Shown here: in pieces, positions 44,693-53,541 of the stretch
Layout: each line of letters opens with the position of its first letter
Numbering within the stretch: position 1 is the stretch's first letter
Origin: Phormidium tanganyikae FI6-MK23
GTDB taxonomy: Bacteria; Cyanobacteriota; Cyanobacteriia; Leptolyngbyales; Leptolyngbyaceae
Length of the DNA stretch: 64,000 nucleotides
Assembly (NCBI GenBank): GCA_019359175.1
Contig: JAHHHU010000014.1
Location: forward strand, 91,999 to 155,998
Direction: 5' to 3'
Translations under genes and position numbers: made by a program
The notes under the pieces: generated by a model
What the model was told of the DNA's origin: nothing
Seen by the model: the letters and a program-made list of their open reading frames with translations, nothing else
Databases searched by the model: none

Positions 44693-45168
44693 AGGATTTT
44701 GCCACGACTACCACTCCCCGCAAGCTCACGTTTGAGGAATACCTAGAATATGATGACGGCACAGACAATCGCCAATATGAACTGGTTGATGGAGTATTAG
44801 TTGCCTTGCCGCCCGAATCAGAACCAAATAACGATCTTGTGGTGTTACGTGAAGAGCATTTAGAACTGACTCAGAAACGATTGACCATCAAGTTAGAAAT
44901 GGTACCGCCTGTGTTAGCGGTAGAAGTCGTGAGTCCAGGACGTTCTAGCCGAACGCGAGATTATGAGCGCAAACGCAATCAATATCAAGAGATTGGCATT
45001 CAGGAATATTGGCTTATCGATCGACAACAACAGTTAATTACAGTACTAAAACTTCAGGATGGACGATATATTGAAGTGGGGCAATTTTCGGGACAGGTGA
45101 ATGTTTCTTCCCCAACTCTTCCATCGCTTCAACTGATGGCGATCGATCTTTTTACAGCCGCACAGTAG
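44671..45168 (+). CDS. Uma2-family protein with an internal deletion
   Basis: One hundred sixty-five residues. Uma2 signatures: LTFEEYLEYDDGTDNRQYELVDGVLV at the start, PPVLAVEVVSPG, RDYERKRNQYQEIGIQEYWLID near the end. Compared with the usual about 200 residues, the block between PPESEPN and NDLVVLREEHLEL is missing about 35-40 residues, including strands of the PD-(D/E)xK-like core. The start TTG 44671 overlaps the end of the Rpn pseudogene, so the real N-terminus is uncertain. Probably non-functional. Confidence 0.7.
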   Translation: MAQSKPVKDFATTTTPRKLTFEEYLEYDDGTDNRQYELVDGVLVALPPESEPNNDLVVLREEHLELTQKRLTIKLEMVPPVLAVEVVSPGRSSRTRDYERKRNQYQEIGIQEYWLIDRQQQLITVLKLQDGRYIEVGQFSGQVNVSSPTLPSLQLMAIDLFTAAQ

Positions 45169-45699
45169 CTACTTCAAATCTAGTAATCCTTCTTCTTTTA
45201 GCTTTGGATTGAATCGGAGATCGGCTTGAACATTCCGCGCTTTCAGTTGAGCCATAATTTCAGTCTCTACGCGGCGAGCAACGTTTTTTAGCGCCTTCAT
45301 TTGTGTGAGTTCATCATGAGCATTTTCGTAAGTCGATCGCTCTTCATCAGTCATCAGTTCTTTGACTTGAATCGGCTGTGTCCATTTGGCTTCATCGCTG
45401 AGCGGTGAGCCGTTCTCTTCGATCCAAGCAGCGCGAATGGTTTCGAGAATCGTGCGGCTCGGTCGATCGACAATTTGCACTTTCACCCAGTAACAGTCGG
45501 ATAAGCAGCGCACTAAATGCTGTCTCAGACTGAGGAAGACATCCCGCGAAAAGCCGATAAACTTTAGCGTTTGAGTTTGATCAAAAATCGCATAGATGCC
45601 AACTTTTCCTTGAAATTGTTCAGGCAGTTGACCGTTTTGATCGATGTAAGGGAGAAACGCTAAATCGGCTAGGGTTGGAATTTCGGTTTGGGAAGTCAT
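45169..45699 (-). CDS. GIY-YIG nuclease-family protein
   Basis: One hundred seventy-six residues from ATG 45699 (a longer frame to 45765 lacks family residues). GIY...FIGFSRDV fits the GIY-YIG module: KVGIYAIFDQTQTLKFIGFSRDVFLSLRQHL, then AWIEENG-like region with glutamate. Conserved in cyanobacteria as a hypothetical; nuclease activity not established, and the second motif is F-I-G rather than Y-I-G. Divergent from the GH116 gene, with a shared short promoter space. Confidence 0.7.
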   Translation of the reverse strand: MTSQTEIPTLADLAFLPYIDQNGQLPEQFQGKVGIYAIFDQTQTLKFIGFSRDVFLSLRQHLVRCLSDCYWVKVQIVDRPSRTILETIRAAWIEENGSPLSDEAKWTQPIQVKELMTDEERSTYENAHDELTQMKALKNVARRVETEIMAQLKARNVQADLRFNPKLKEEGLLDLK

Positions 45700-45764
45700 A
45701 GCGTTGAACGAGTGGAGTTGTTCGATCGTAGTATATTGAGCATTGCCGATCGCTGAACTTAACA

Positions 45765-48119
45765 ATGAGTCAATCTAATTCCGTTCAAATTCCCGCTTGT
45801 GCTTGGCAGCGTTCGATTGGGCTAGGCTGGGAAAAGCCTTACACAGTGCGCTATGCGAGTAATTTAGATGATGGAGAATGGCATGGTGCGCCGCTGGGCG
45901 GATTTGGGGCGGGATGTATTGGGCGATCGTCGAAAGGGGATTTTAATCTGTGGCACATTGATGGTGGTGAACATATTTTTGAGTCGATGCCTGCGTGTCA
46001 GTTTAGTGTATTTGAGCAGGTGGGTGAGCAATCTCAGTCCTATGCACTGACAACGGATCAAAGCTTGGAAAGTTGGCGATCGTATCCCAAAGATTCTGGA
46101 ACTTATGCCGCACTGTATCCGCGTAGTTGGTTCCAGTATGAGAATGTGTTTCAGGCTGAGTTAACCTGTGAGCAGTTTTCACCGATCGTGGCGGATAACT
46201 ATCAAGAAACAAGCTATCCGGTTGCAGTGTTTCAATGGACAGCACATAATCCTACAAACCAGCCCGTGACGCTCAGTATTATGCTGACTTGGGAAAACAT
46301 GGTCGGATGGTTCACCAACGCGCTCAAATCGCCGGAAATCTGCCTTAGAGATGACGGGAGTCCGGTGTATGAATATCAGCCGCGAATGCGTGAAAGTGCT
46401 GGAAGCTTTAATCAACTGACTGGAAACGAACAACAGCTTGCGATCGTCATGTCTCGCACTGTAGAGCAACCCAAAGAAGGCGACGGACAATGGGCGATCG
46501 CAACTTCACTCAATCCGTATGTTTGGGAAGTGTTCTATCACACTCGTTGGAATCTTGAAGATGGTTCTGAACTGTGGGAAAGCTTTTCGCGGGATGGATC
46601 ATTGAGCGATCGAGATGATGAAACCCCTTCGACGGGTGAGCGAATTGGAAGCGCGATCGCAGTTCGGTTCACATTAAAACCGGGTCAAACATTACAAATT
46701 CCCTTTGTTCTCAGTTGGGACTTTCCAATCACAGAGTTTGCAGAAGGAGTAGAGTACTATCGCCGTTACACTGATTTCTTTGGTCGCAATGGTCAGAATG
46801 CTTGGTCGATTGCTCGAACTGCATTGAAACATCATCGATTGTGGCAAGAAAAGATTCAAGCTTGGCAAAAACCGATTCTCGATCGTACTGATCTACCCGA
46901 TTGGTTCAAGATGGCATTGTTCAATGAACTCTATGATTTGACTCAAGGTGGAACATTGTGGAGTGCGGCAGATGAGCGCGATCCGGTGGGACAGTTTGCA
47001 GTATTAGAGTGCATTGATTACCGTTGGTATGAAAGCTTAGATGTGCGATTGTATGGTTCGTTTGGATTGTTAATGTTATGGGCAGAGCTAGAAAAATCGG
47101 TAATGCGGTCGTTTGCTCGTGCGATTCCACAACAAGACGATCGAACTCGTGTGATTGGCTACTATCATACGATCGGGGCAGAAAGTCCAATGGCACTCCG
47201 CAAAGTGAAAGGTGCAACTCCACACGATTTGGGCGCACCGAATGAGCACGTTTGGGAGAAAACGAACTATACCGCCTATCAAGATTGCAACTTGTGGAAA
47301 GATTTGGGTTCAGATTTTGTGCTGCAAGTTTATCGGGACTATCTATTAACAGGTGCAAAGGATGTTGAGTTCTTAGAAGAATGTTGGGATGCGATCGCAG
47401 AAACACTACTCTATCTCAAACAGTTTGATTTAGATAACGATGGCATTCCCGAAAACTCAGGCGCACCGGATCAAACCTTCGATGATTGGCGGTTACAGGG
47501 TGTGAGTGCTTACTGTGGCGGACTGTGGATTGCAGCATTGGAAAGCGCGATCGCGATTGGTAACATTCTCGATCGACCTGTCGAACTCTATCAGACTTGG
47601 TTAACTCAGTCTCGTACTATCTATCAAGAGAAGCTTTGGAACGGAACATACTATCGGTTAGATAGTGACAGTGGATCAGATGTTGTGATGGCTGATCAAC
47701 TCTGTGGACAGTTCTACGCAAAGTTGTTGAACTTGCCGGACATTGTTCCGATCGAATGTGTTCAATCTGCACTTAGCACCGTTTATGAGGCTTGCTTTGT
47801 TCAGTTTAGTCAAAAAATGGGAGTTAAAATCGGCGCTGCAAACGGCGTTCGTCCAGATGGTTCGCCTGAAAATCCGAACGCAACGCATCCCTTAGAAGTT
47901 TGGACAGGAATTAACTTTGGAATTGCAGCATTTTTAATGCAAATGGAAATGACAACGCAAGCTTGGACGCTTACGGAATCAGTCGTACAACAGATTTATG
48001 ACAACGGACTGCAATTTAGAACACCAGAAGCGATTACGGCAGCGGGAACATTTCGCGCTAGCCACTATCTAAGAGCGATGGCAATTTGGGCGATTCTTTT
48101 GGTCTTCGATCGACGATGA
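45765..48119 (+). CDS. GH116-family beta-glucosidase (GBA2-like)
   Basis: Seven hundred eighty-four residues. The N-terminal GBA2_N domain (ASNLDDGEWHGAPLGGFGAGCIGRSSKGDFNLWHIDGG) is followed by the (alpha/alpha)6 catalytic domain with ECIDYRWYESLDVRLYGSFG (candidate nucleophile region), ENSGAPDQTFDDWRLQG (acid/base region) and NATHPLEVWTGINFGIAAF. It should cleave beta-glucosides, possibly glucosylceramide or oligosaccharides. No signal peptide, so cytosolic. Catalytic assignment is by similarity to TxGH116. Confidence 0.85.
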   Translation: MSQSNSVQIPACAWQRSIGLGWEKPYTVRYASNLDDGEWHGAPLGGFGAGCIGRSSKGDFNLWHIDGGEHIFESMPACQFSVFEQVGEQSQSYALTTDQSLESWRSYPKDSGTYAALYPRSWFQYENVFQAELTCEQFSPIVADNYQETSYPVAVFQWTAHNPTNQPVTLSIMLTWENMVGWFTNALKSPEICLRDDGSPVYEYQPRMRESAGSFNQLTGNEQQLAIVMSRTVEQPKEGDGQWAIATSLNPYVWEVFYHTRWNLEDGSELWESFSRDGSLSDRDDETPSTGERIGSAIAVRFTLKPGQTLQIPFVLSWDFPITEFAEGVEYYRRYTDFFGRNGQNAWSIARTALKHHRLWQEKIQAWQKPILDRTDLPDWFKMALFNELYDLTQGGTLWSAADERDPVGQFAVLECIDYRWYESLDVRLYGSFGLLMLWAELEKSVMRSFARAIPQQDDRTRVIGYYHTIGAESPMALRKVKGATPHDLGAPNEHVWEKTNYTAYQDCNLWKDLGSDFVLQVYRDYLLTGAKDVEFLEECWDAIAETLLYLKQFDLDNDGIPENSGAPDQTFDDWRLQGVSAYCGGLWIAALESAIAIGNILDRPVELYQTWLTQSRTIYQEKLWNGTYYRLDSDSGSDVVMADQLCGQFYAKLLNLPDIVPIECVQSALSTVYEACFVQFSQKMGVKIGAANGVRPDGSPENPNATHPLEVWTGINFGIAAFLMQMEMTTQAWTLTESVVQQIYDNGLQFRTPEAITAAGTFRASHYLRAMAIWAILLVFDRR

Positions 48120-48280
48120 AATTAAAATGTCGCGTCAACTTTAGAGAATGCGTGTACACTCGATCGACAAATTAAAAATATCTTAAATTCTGATCACAAC
48201 TCAGGCCGCAAGATAGTATCGATCGAATACCTTGTGTTCCATGAGCGATGTCCCCGCAATCTCTAGAGTAGAACGAACAA

Positions 48281-51025
48281 ATGAAACGAGTCTCGCGATT
48301 CTTGGCTTTTCTGTTGGGGTTAATGCTGGTGATGCTGCCGTTTAGCATCGATGGAATGATGCCCGGAGTCGCCCAATCTCCCCCCAAACCGCCGAGTGCG
48401 AGTGATGACCCTGAACAATCACTCCGCGCCTTTAATGATGTGATCAAAGGCGCAACACCGATCAAAGGATTATTCACGCTTTATCACAATCAGAAAAGTG
48501 GAAAGCTCTTTGCAGAGATTTTGCCGAATCAGCTAGGGCGTAACTATTTGGCTGCAATGACTCTAGAGTCTGGTGTCGGAGAGCGGGGAATTTATAGCGG
48601 ATTGCCGATCGGAGATTTTCTTTTCACCTTCCGTAAGCTGAATAACGGAATTCAGTTCGTTGTTCCAAATTTTTATTTCCGGGCAGAACGAGGAACGCCG
48701 ATCGATCGATCAATTCAGCGATCGTTTAGCGATTCGATTCTAGAAACTTTGCCGATTCGCAGCATTCATTCAGAGCGCAAAAGCTTTCTTGTCGAACTCA
48801 ATCCCCTTCTATTGTCAGACTTACCTGGATTGATGCCCGTTTTATCTTCATCTTTGGGAGGTGCTTACAATCTAGAGTCGAGCAGTTCTTACTTCGATCG
48901 CGTCAAAGCCTTTCCGCAAAACGTTGAAGTCGAATCTGTGTTCGCATTCACCGGAGGAAGCAACGGCGATGATTTTCCAACCTACATCGCAACATTGCCG
49001 GATAGTCGAGCGTTTAGCTTAAAAGTGCGCTACAGCTTGTCTCAACTGCCCGAAAATGGCTACCGACCGCGACTCGCAGACGATCGCATCGGCTACTTCA
49101 TCACCGCTTACAAAGACTATAACAACGACACTTCCAGACGACCTTTTGTGCGGTATATCAATCGCTGGAACTTAGAGAAACAAGAGCCAACCGCAGCGCT
49201 ATCTAAGCCGAAAAAGCCGATCGTATTCTGGATTGAGAATAGTGTGCCGTTAGAGTACCGCGATGCAGTTCGCGACGGGGTTTTACTTTGGAATCGCGCC
49301 TTTGAAAAGATTGGATTCAAAGATGCGATCGAGGTTCAACAAATGCCCAACAAAGCGGATTGGGATCCGGCGGATGTCCGCTACAACACGATTCGCTGGT
49401 TTAACAGCAATGATGCCATCTTTGCAATGGGTCCTTCGCGCGTCAATCCACTTACGGGTGAAATCCTGGATGCTGACATCATTGTTTCTGCTGACTTTGC
49501 CAGAGCAATGAAAGAGGACTATCGCACGTTAGTTGAACAGAACCAAATGCGATCGGCTCCGTTTGTTTCTCAACTTACAGGCAATCCAAATCTCTGTAAT
49601 TACGGCATGGCAGCGCAATCTCTCCGCAAACAAGCGAAAGCAAATGAGAAAAAAGCGACTCCTCGATTGCGGTTTGGTTCTCACTTGGGGAACTATCAAG
49701 ACCTCTGTTTTGGTGTGGATACCGCGAAACAGTTTGCAGTCGGCAATATGTCTCTTGCACTGATGCAAAATGCTTTGCCGAGTAGTCCTGAAATGAAAGC
49801 TTATGCTCAAGAATTCATGCGGAGCTTGATTGCTCATGAAGTAGGACATACTTTGGGATTGCGTCATAACTTCCACGCGAGCGCAATGCTCAAACCCGAA
49901 GAGCTAAACAACACGGCAATCACTCAAGCGAAAGGACTAACCGGATCAGTCATGGACTATGCTCCGGTGAATCTCGCACCTCAAGGAACCAAGCAGGGAG
50001 ACTATTTCACGCATGTGATCGGGCCTTACGATGAATGGGCGATCGAATACGGCTATACGTCGATCGATGCTAGGATTCCACAAGCGGAAAAGCGCGAACT
50101 CGACAAAATCGCCCAACGCGCTCCCACTCCCGAACTCGCCTACGCCACCGATGAAGACCTGACCTATCTTGATCCGAAGGTGAATGTGTTTGATATGAGC
50201 GGTGATTTGCTCACCTATGCTCAATGGCAGCTTACAAATGCCCGCGAGATGTGGAACCGAGTCGATCAGCGCTATCCTTTCGAGGGCGATAGCTTTAATG
50301 AAGTTCGAGTTGCTTTTAATGCGGTGTTCGAGTACTACTTCCAGTATTCAACCTTTCTCAGCGAATACATTGGCGGACAGTACTTTAATCGATTTAGGGC
50401 AGGCGATGCGAAAGGAAGATTGCCGTTTGAATCTGTGCCGATCGAGCAACAGCGCCAAGCTCTAGCACTGATCGAAAAGTATGTATTTAGCGAAGAACCG
50501 TTCCGCTTTGCACCGGATTTTCTCAATAAGTTAGCTCCGTCTCGCTGGTCACACTGGGGCACAGATCCGACACCAAACCTTGACTATCCGATTCACGACA
50601 ATATTCTATTTCTGCAAAGTGTGGTGTTGTATTCGTTGTTGGATTACGATCGTTTAGCTCGTCTGCGTGATTCTGAGCTTAGAACCCAAGCTGGACAGGG
50701 ATTAACCATTCCTGATCTGTTTGATAGTCTTCAGTCGAGCATTTGGGGCGATGTGATCAAACCGCAAGACAATTTGAAGCTATCGGGTTTGCGTCGTGCT
50801 TTACAGCGGCAACACATGGAAGCCATGATTTCGATGTTGTTGCGCCAAGCTGAAGTTCCTGAAGATGCGCGGACTGTTGCTCGATATGAACTGAAGCAGC
50901 TTCAGAAATCCATCGATCGAGCAATGGGACGAGTGAACGAGAAGGAGATTTACACCAAGGCGCATTTGGAAGAGGCACGCGATCGAATCGGCAAAGCACT
51001 AGAAGCACAGTTACAGTCACAATAA
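48281..51025 (+). CDS. Exported zinc-dependent metalloprotease (DUF5117/DUF4953 type)
   Basis: Nine hundred fourteen residues with a signal peptide (RFLAFLLGLMLVMLPFSIDG... PGVAQS). The zinc site HEVGHTLGLRHNFHAS starts at residue 519, giving H-E-x-x-H plus a third histidine, with the MDYAPVNL Met-turn downstream. Large N-terminal domain (LFTLYHNQKSGKLFAEILPNQLGRNYL) is the DUF5117 module. Probably periplasmic or outer-surface protein turnover. Followed closely by a Uma2 pseudogene. Confidence 0.85.
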   Translation: MKRVSRFLAFLLGLMLVMLPFSIDGMMPGVAQSPPKPPSASDDPEQSLRAFNDVIKGATPIKGLFTLYHNQKSGKLFAEILPNQLGRNYLAAMTLESGVGERGIYSGLPIGDFLFTFRKLNNGIQFVVPNFYFRAERGTPIDRSIQRSFSDSILETLPIRSIHSERKSFLVELNPLLLSDLPGLMPVLSSSLGGAYNLESSSSYFDRVKAFPQNVEVESVFAFTGGSNGDDFPTYIATLPDSRAFSLKVRYSLSQLPENGYRPRLADDRIGYFITAYKDYNNDTSRRPFVRYINRWNLEKQEPTAALSKPKKPIVFWIENSVPLEYRDAVRDGVLLWNRAFEKIGFKDAIEVQQMPNKADWDPADVRYNTIRWFNSNDAIFAMGPSRVNPLTGEILDADIIVSADFARAMKEDYRTLVEQNQMRSAPFVSQLTGNPNLCNYGMAAQSLRKQAKANEKKATPRLRFGSHLGNYQDLCFGVDTAKQFAVGNMSLALMQNALPSSPEMKAYAQEFMRSLIAHEVGHTLGLRHNFHASAMLKPEELNNTAITQAKGLTGSVMDYAPVNLAPQGTKQGDYFTHVIGPYDEWAIEYGYTSIDARIPQAEKRELDKIAQRAPTPELAYATDEDLTYLDPKVNVFDMSGDLLTYAQWQLTNAREMWNRVDQRYPFEGDSFNEVRVAFNAVFEYYFQYSTFLSEYIGGQYFNRFRAGDAKGRLPFESVPIEQQRQALALIEKYVFSEEPFRFAPDFLNKLAPSRWSHWGTDPTPNLDYPIHDNILFLQSVVLYSLLDYDRLARLRDSELRTQAGQGLTIPDLFDSLQSSIWGDVIKPQDNLKLSGLRRALQRQHMEAMISMLLRQAEVPEDARTVARYELKQLQKSIDRAMGRVNEKEIYTKAHLEEARDRIGKALEAQLQSQ

Positions 51026-51035
51026 GGAGGTTCGC

Positions 51036-51652
51036 ATGGTTCAATGTCTTCCCAAGCAAATCACATTCGATGAGTTCATTGCTTGGTATCCCGAACACTC
51101 AGAGCATCACTATGAATTGCACAACGGAGAAATCGTTCAAATGCCGAAGCCACTAGGCAAACATTCAGACGTAGGCGGATACATTGCACTGAGACTGGGA
51201 ATGGAAATTGAGCGGCTGCGACATCCTTATTTCATTCCCAGAGAATGCGTTGTGAAAGTTGAAGAATCTGGCTATGAACCGGATATGATTGTGTTAGGCC
51301 GATCGACAATCCAAGCTGATCCTCGCTGGGCGAAAGAATCGACCATTACGCACTGTGAATCTGCAAAACTCGTGATTGAAGTTACGAGTACAAACTGAAG
51401 CGATGATTATGCTCTAAAGCTGGAAGATTATGAAGCGTTGGGAATTGAGGAATATTGGATTTGTGATTATCTAGGACTGGGCGGAAAGCGCTATATCGAT
51501 TCACCGAAACAGCCAACGTTCTCGGTTTATCAATTGAAAAAGATGGAGAGTATGAAGTGAGACAGTTTCGGGGAGAGCAAGTGATCGTATCAAAAGCCTT
51601 TCCCGAATTGCAGTTAAGCCTTAACCAGATTCTAGTGGTCAGTCAAAGTTAA
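51036..51652 (+). pseudogene. Uma2-family gene with nonsense and frameshift changes
   Basis: MVQCLPKQITFDEFIAWYPEHSEHHYELHNGEIVQ... KLVIEVTSTN ends at TGA 51396-51398 where Uma2 proteins have Trp (T-N-W-S-D-D-Y), so TGG to TGA is likely. After it the frame continues DDYALKLEDYEALGIEEYWICDYLGLGGKRYI... FSVYQL, then needs one-base shift to read EKDGEYEVRQFRGEQVIVSKAFPELQLSLNQIL. The last residues are supplied by a MITE. The nonsense codon alone removes the C-terminal third. Confidence 0.75.
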
Positions 51653-51737
51653 ATTGAGGGATAGAGGACTTCTAGAAGCAATACCCTGAAGGCTTTTTGT
51701 AAAAAAAATACCCCTCAATCTTGGATTGACTAACTAC
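51635..51737. mobile_element. 103-bp MITE with TA target duplication
   Basis: Ends GTGGTCAGTCAA and TTGACTAACTAC are inverted repeats with two differences, flanked by TA at 51633-51634 and 51738-51739. Different in sequence from the 42168 element but of the same Tc1/IS630-like layout. It overlaps the end of the Uma2 pseudogene. Confidence 0.75.
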
Positions 51738-51774
51738 TAGAGCGCGTCAATTCATAATTTCGCGAAGATACTGA

Positions 51775-51981
51775 CTACGCTCTACGCCCTGGTTTACAGT
51801 CAGCAAATCCGATCGCATGAGGATCAAGATATCCAGCGATCGCCATTTCCAAAATTGCCTCGATCTGATAATCAATCTCGGTTGCACGCGCAATAATAGC
51901 GTTCTTAATCCGTTCCGGCAACCGCTCTAGAATCTCTTGACCCTCGATCGCGGATAGCTGCTCGTAAGTTCTCTCCAGCAT
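51775..51981 (-). CDS. Small hypothetical protein behind argJ
   Basis: Sixty-eight residues, helical (MLERTYEQLSAIEGQEILERLPERIKNAIIARATEIDYQIEAILEMAIAGYLD) with a short C-terminal tail. It starts nine bases after the argJ stop on the same strand, so it should be co-transcribed. Function unknown; coding by frame quality and operon position. Confidence 0.6.
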   Translation of the reverse strand: MLERTYEQLSAIEGQEILERLPERIKNAIIARATEIDYQIEAILEMAIAGYLDPHAIGFADCKPGRRA

Positions 51982-51990
51982 TTTGGCGTT

Positions 51991-53247
51991 CTAAGTTGTA
52001 TACTCTGCGTTGATTTTCACATAGTCATAACTGAGATCGCAACCCCAAGCTTTCCCACTTCCCGCACCGTTCCCAATGCTCACCGAGATGATCACCGGAC
52101 GATCGAGCAATTGTCGATCGCCTTCTGAACTTCTCGCTGCTTGTTGTTTCAAATACTCACTTGCAGAAGCTCGATCGAACTGTTGCGGCTGTCCATTCTG
52201 CATCATGACAAACTCACCGAGCTTAATCTGCAATTCTGCTTGATCAAACGTCACATCCGCCCGCCCCGCTGCACCTGCAATTCTGCCCCAGTTCGGATCA
52301 CGTCCAAAAATTGCCGATTTTACCAAAGATGAACCTGCGATCGTTCGAGCGACTTTTCTTGCAGACTCATCATCACTCGCCCCGGAAACCTGAACTTCGA
52401 TCAAACAGGTCGCGCCTTCTCCATCTCGCGCGATCGCTTTTGCCAAATAGATACAAACTTCAGTTAGCATCGCTTCGAGCTTGTCCGCTTCGGCTCCTGG
52501 TTCGGTAATCGCAGGCGTTCTTGATTGCCCGTTTGCCAAAGCGATTAAACTATCATTTGTGCTGGTATCGCCATCGACAGTGATTTGGTTAAAACTGCGA
52601 TCGGCTGCCCGACTGAGCATCTCTTGCCACAGATGAGAAGAAACCGCCGCATCGCAAGTCACGAACGCCAACATCGTCGCCATGTTTGGGTGAATCATGC
52701 CGGAACCTTTGGCGATTCCACCGATTCGGACGGGTCGATCACCGATCGTGGTTTCGAGTGCGATCGATTTCGTCACTAGATCTGTGGTCGTAATTGCCTT
52801 CGCTGCGGCATCGTTTCCGGTTTCACTCAGGCTGGAGACGAGATTGGGAATTGCCGATCGCAGTGCATCCATCTTGATTCGCTGACCGATTACGCCCGTT
52901 GAAGTGAGAAGGATCGTATCTGAAGCGAGATTTAATGCTTGGGAAATCAGTTGGGCGCTTTCGAGGGCATCGATCATGCCTTGTGCGCCTGTGGCGGCGT
53001 TGGCTTGTCCGGCATTGCAGAGGATCGCGCGGGTGTTAGATTTGGTTTGGAGACGTTCGCGGCAGTAATCGACGCAAGCGGCGCGGACTTGGGAAGTGGT
53101 GAAGACTCCAGCAGCGATCGCATCAACTTCGGAAACGATCAGGGCGAGGTCGGGTAAGCCGGAGGGTTTGAGTCCAGCGGTGATTCCTGCGGCTTTGTAG
53201 CCTTTGGGGGCTGTGATGCCGCCTGCGATTTGCTGCCAGTCTGCCAT
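51991..53247 (-). CDS. argJ: Bifunctional ornithine acetyltransferase/N-acetylglutamate synthase
   Basis: Recycles acetyl groups in arginine synthesis. From ATG 53247 (MADWQQIAGGITAPKGYKAAG) the protein has 418 residues; an upstream ATG adds four residues. Self-cleavage site is in KGSGMIHPNMATMLAFV, where the Thr becomes the nucleophile of the beta chain. Family block GRDPNWGRIAGAAGRAD is present, and the end is the usual GCDLSYDYVKINAEYTT. Confidence 0.95.
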   Translation of the reverse strand: MADWQQIAGGITAPKGYKAAGITAGLKPSGLPDLALIVSEVDAIAAGVFTTSQVRAACVDYCRERLQTKSNTRAILCNAGQANAATGAQGMIDALESAQLISQALNLASDTILLTSTGVIGQRIKMDALRSAIPNLVSSLSETGNDAAAKAITTTDLVTKSIALETTIGDRPVRIGGIAKGSGMIHPNMATMLAFVTCDAAVSSHLWQEMLSRAADRSFNQITVDGDTSTNDSLIALANGQSRTPAITEPGAEADKLEAMLTEVCIYLAKAIARDGEGATCLIEVQVSGASDDESARKVARTIAGSSLVKSAIFGRDPNWGRIAGAAGRADVTFDQAELQIKLGEFVMMQNGQPQQFDRASASEYLKQQAARSSEGDRQLLDRPVIISVSIGNGAGSGKAWGCDLSYDYVKINAEYTT

Positions 53248-53541
53248 AATATGTCTCACCTATGTGCCTGAACCGCGATTATATCGGGAGTTGTGGCGAG
53301 GGGCTAGGGGGTTTAAAAAGAAAAAAGGAGGGTCGCGGTTGGCGAATCCCCCCTGTCATCAGGGTGCATCTACTTAGCACAGTATGACATTTATAGGGTG
53401 AGGGGTGAAACCCCCTACGCAGATCTTCGTAAAATTTACATCTAGTTTTTGATACAGCTTCACAAAACTCAGTATTTTTGCGGAAGGCGCAGGGTTGGCG
53501 ATCGCAGTGTGATCCGGATCAGGATCGCCACCTCACTGAGA
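53248..53541. other. Non-coding region between argJ and acnB
   Basis: About 290 bases carrying the argJ promoter on the minus strand. Hairpins: CCCTG-TCAT-CAGGG at 53351-53364, a GGGGT-GAA-ACCCC stem at 53403-53415, and a larger GGCGATC...GATCGCC pairing at 53497-53529 just past the acnB stop, which could end acnB. No coding frame of note. Confidence 0.5.

Noticed and set aside
47088..47406. Minus-strand frames within the GH116 gene
   Set aside because: Shadow frames with no plausible product.
43536..51398. Stop-codon reassignment (TGA as Trp) suggested by three in-frame TGAs
   Set aside because: Intact genes in the window use TGA as normal stop and TGG for Trp; the cases are decayed accessory genes.
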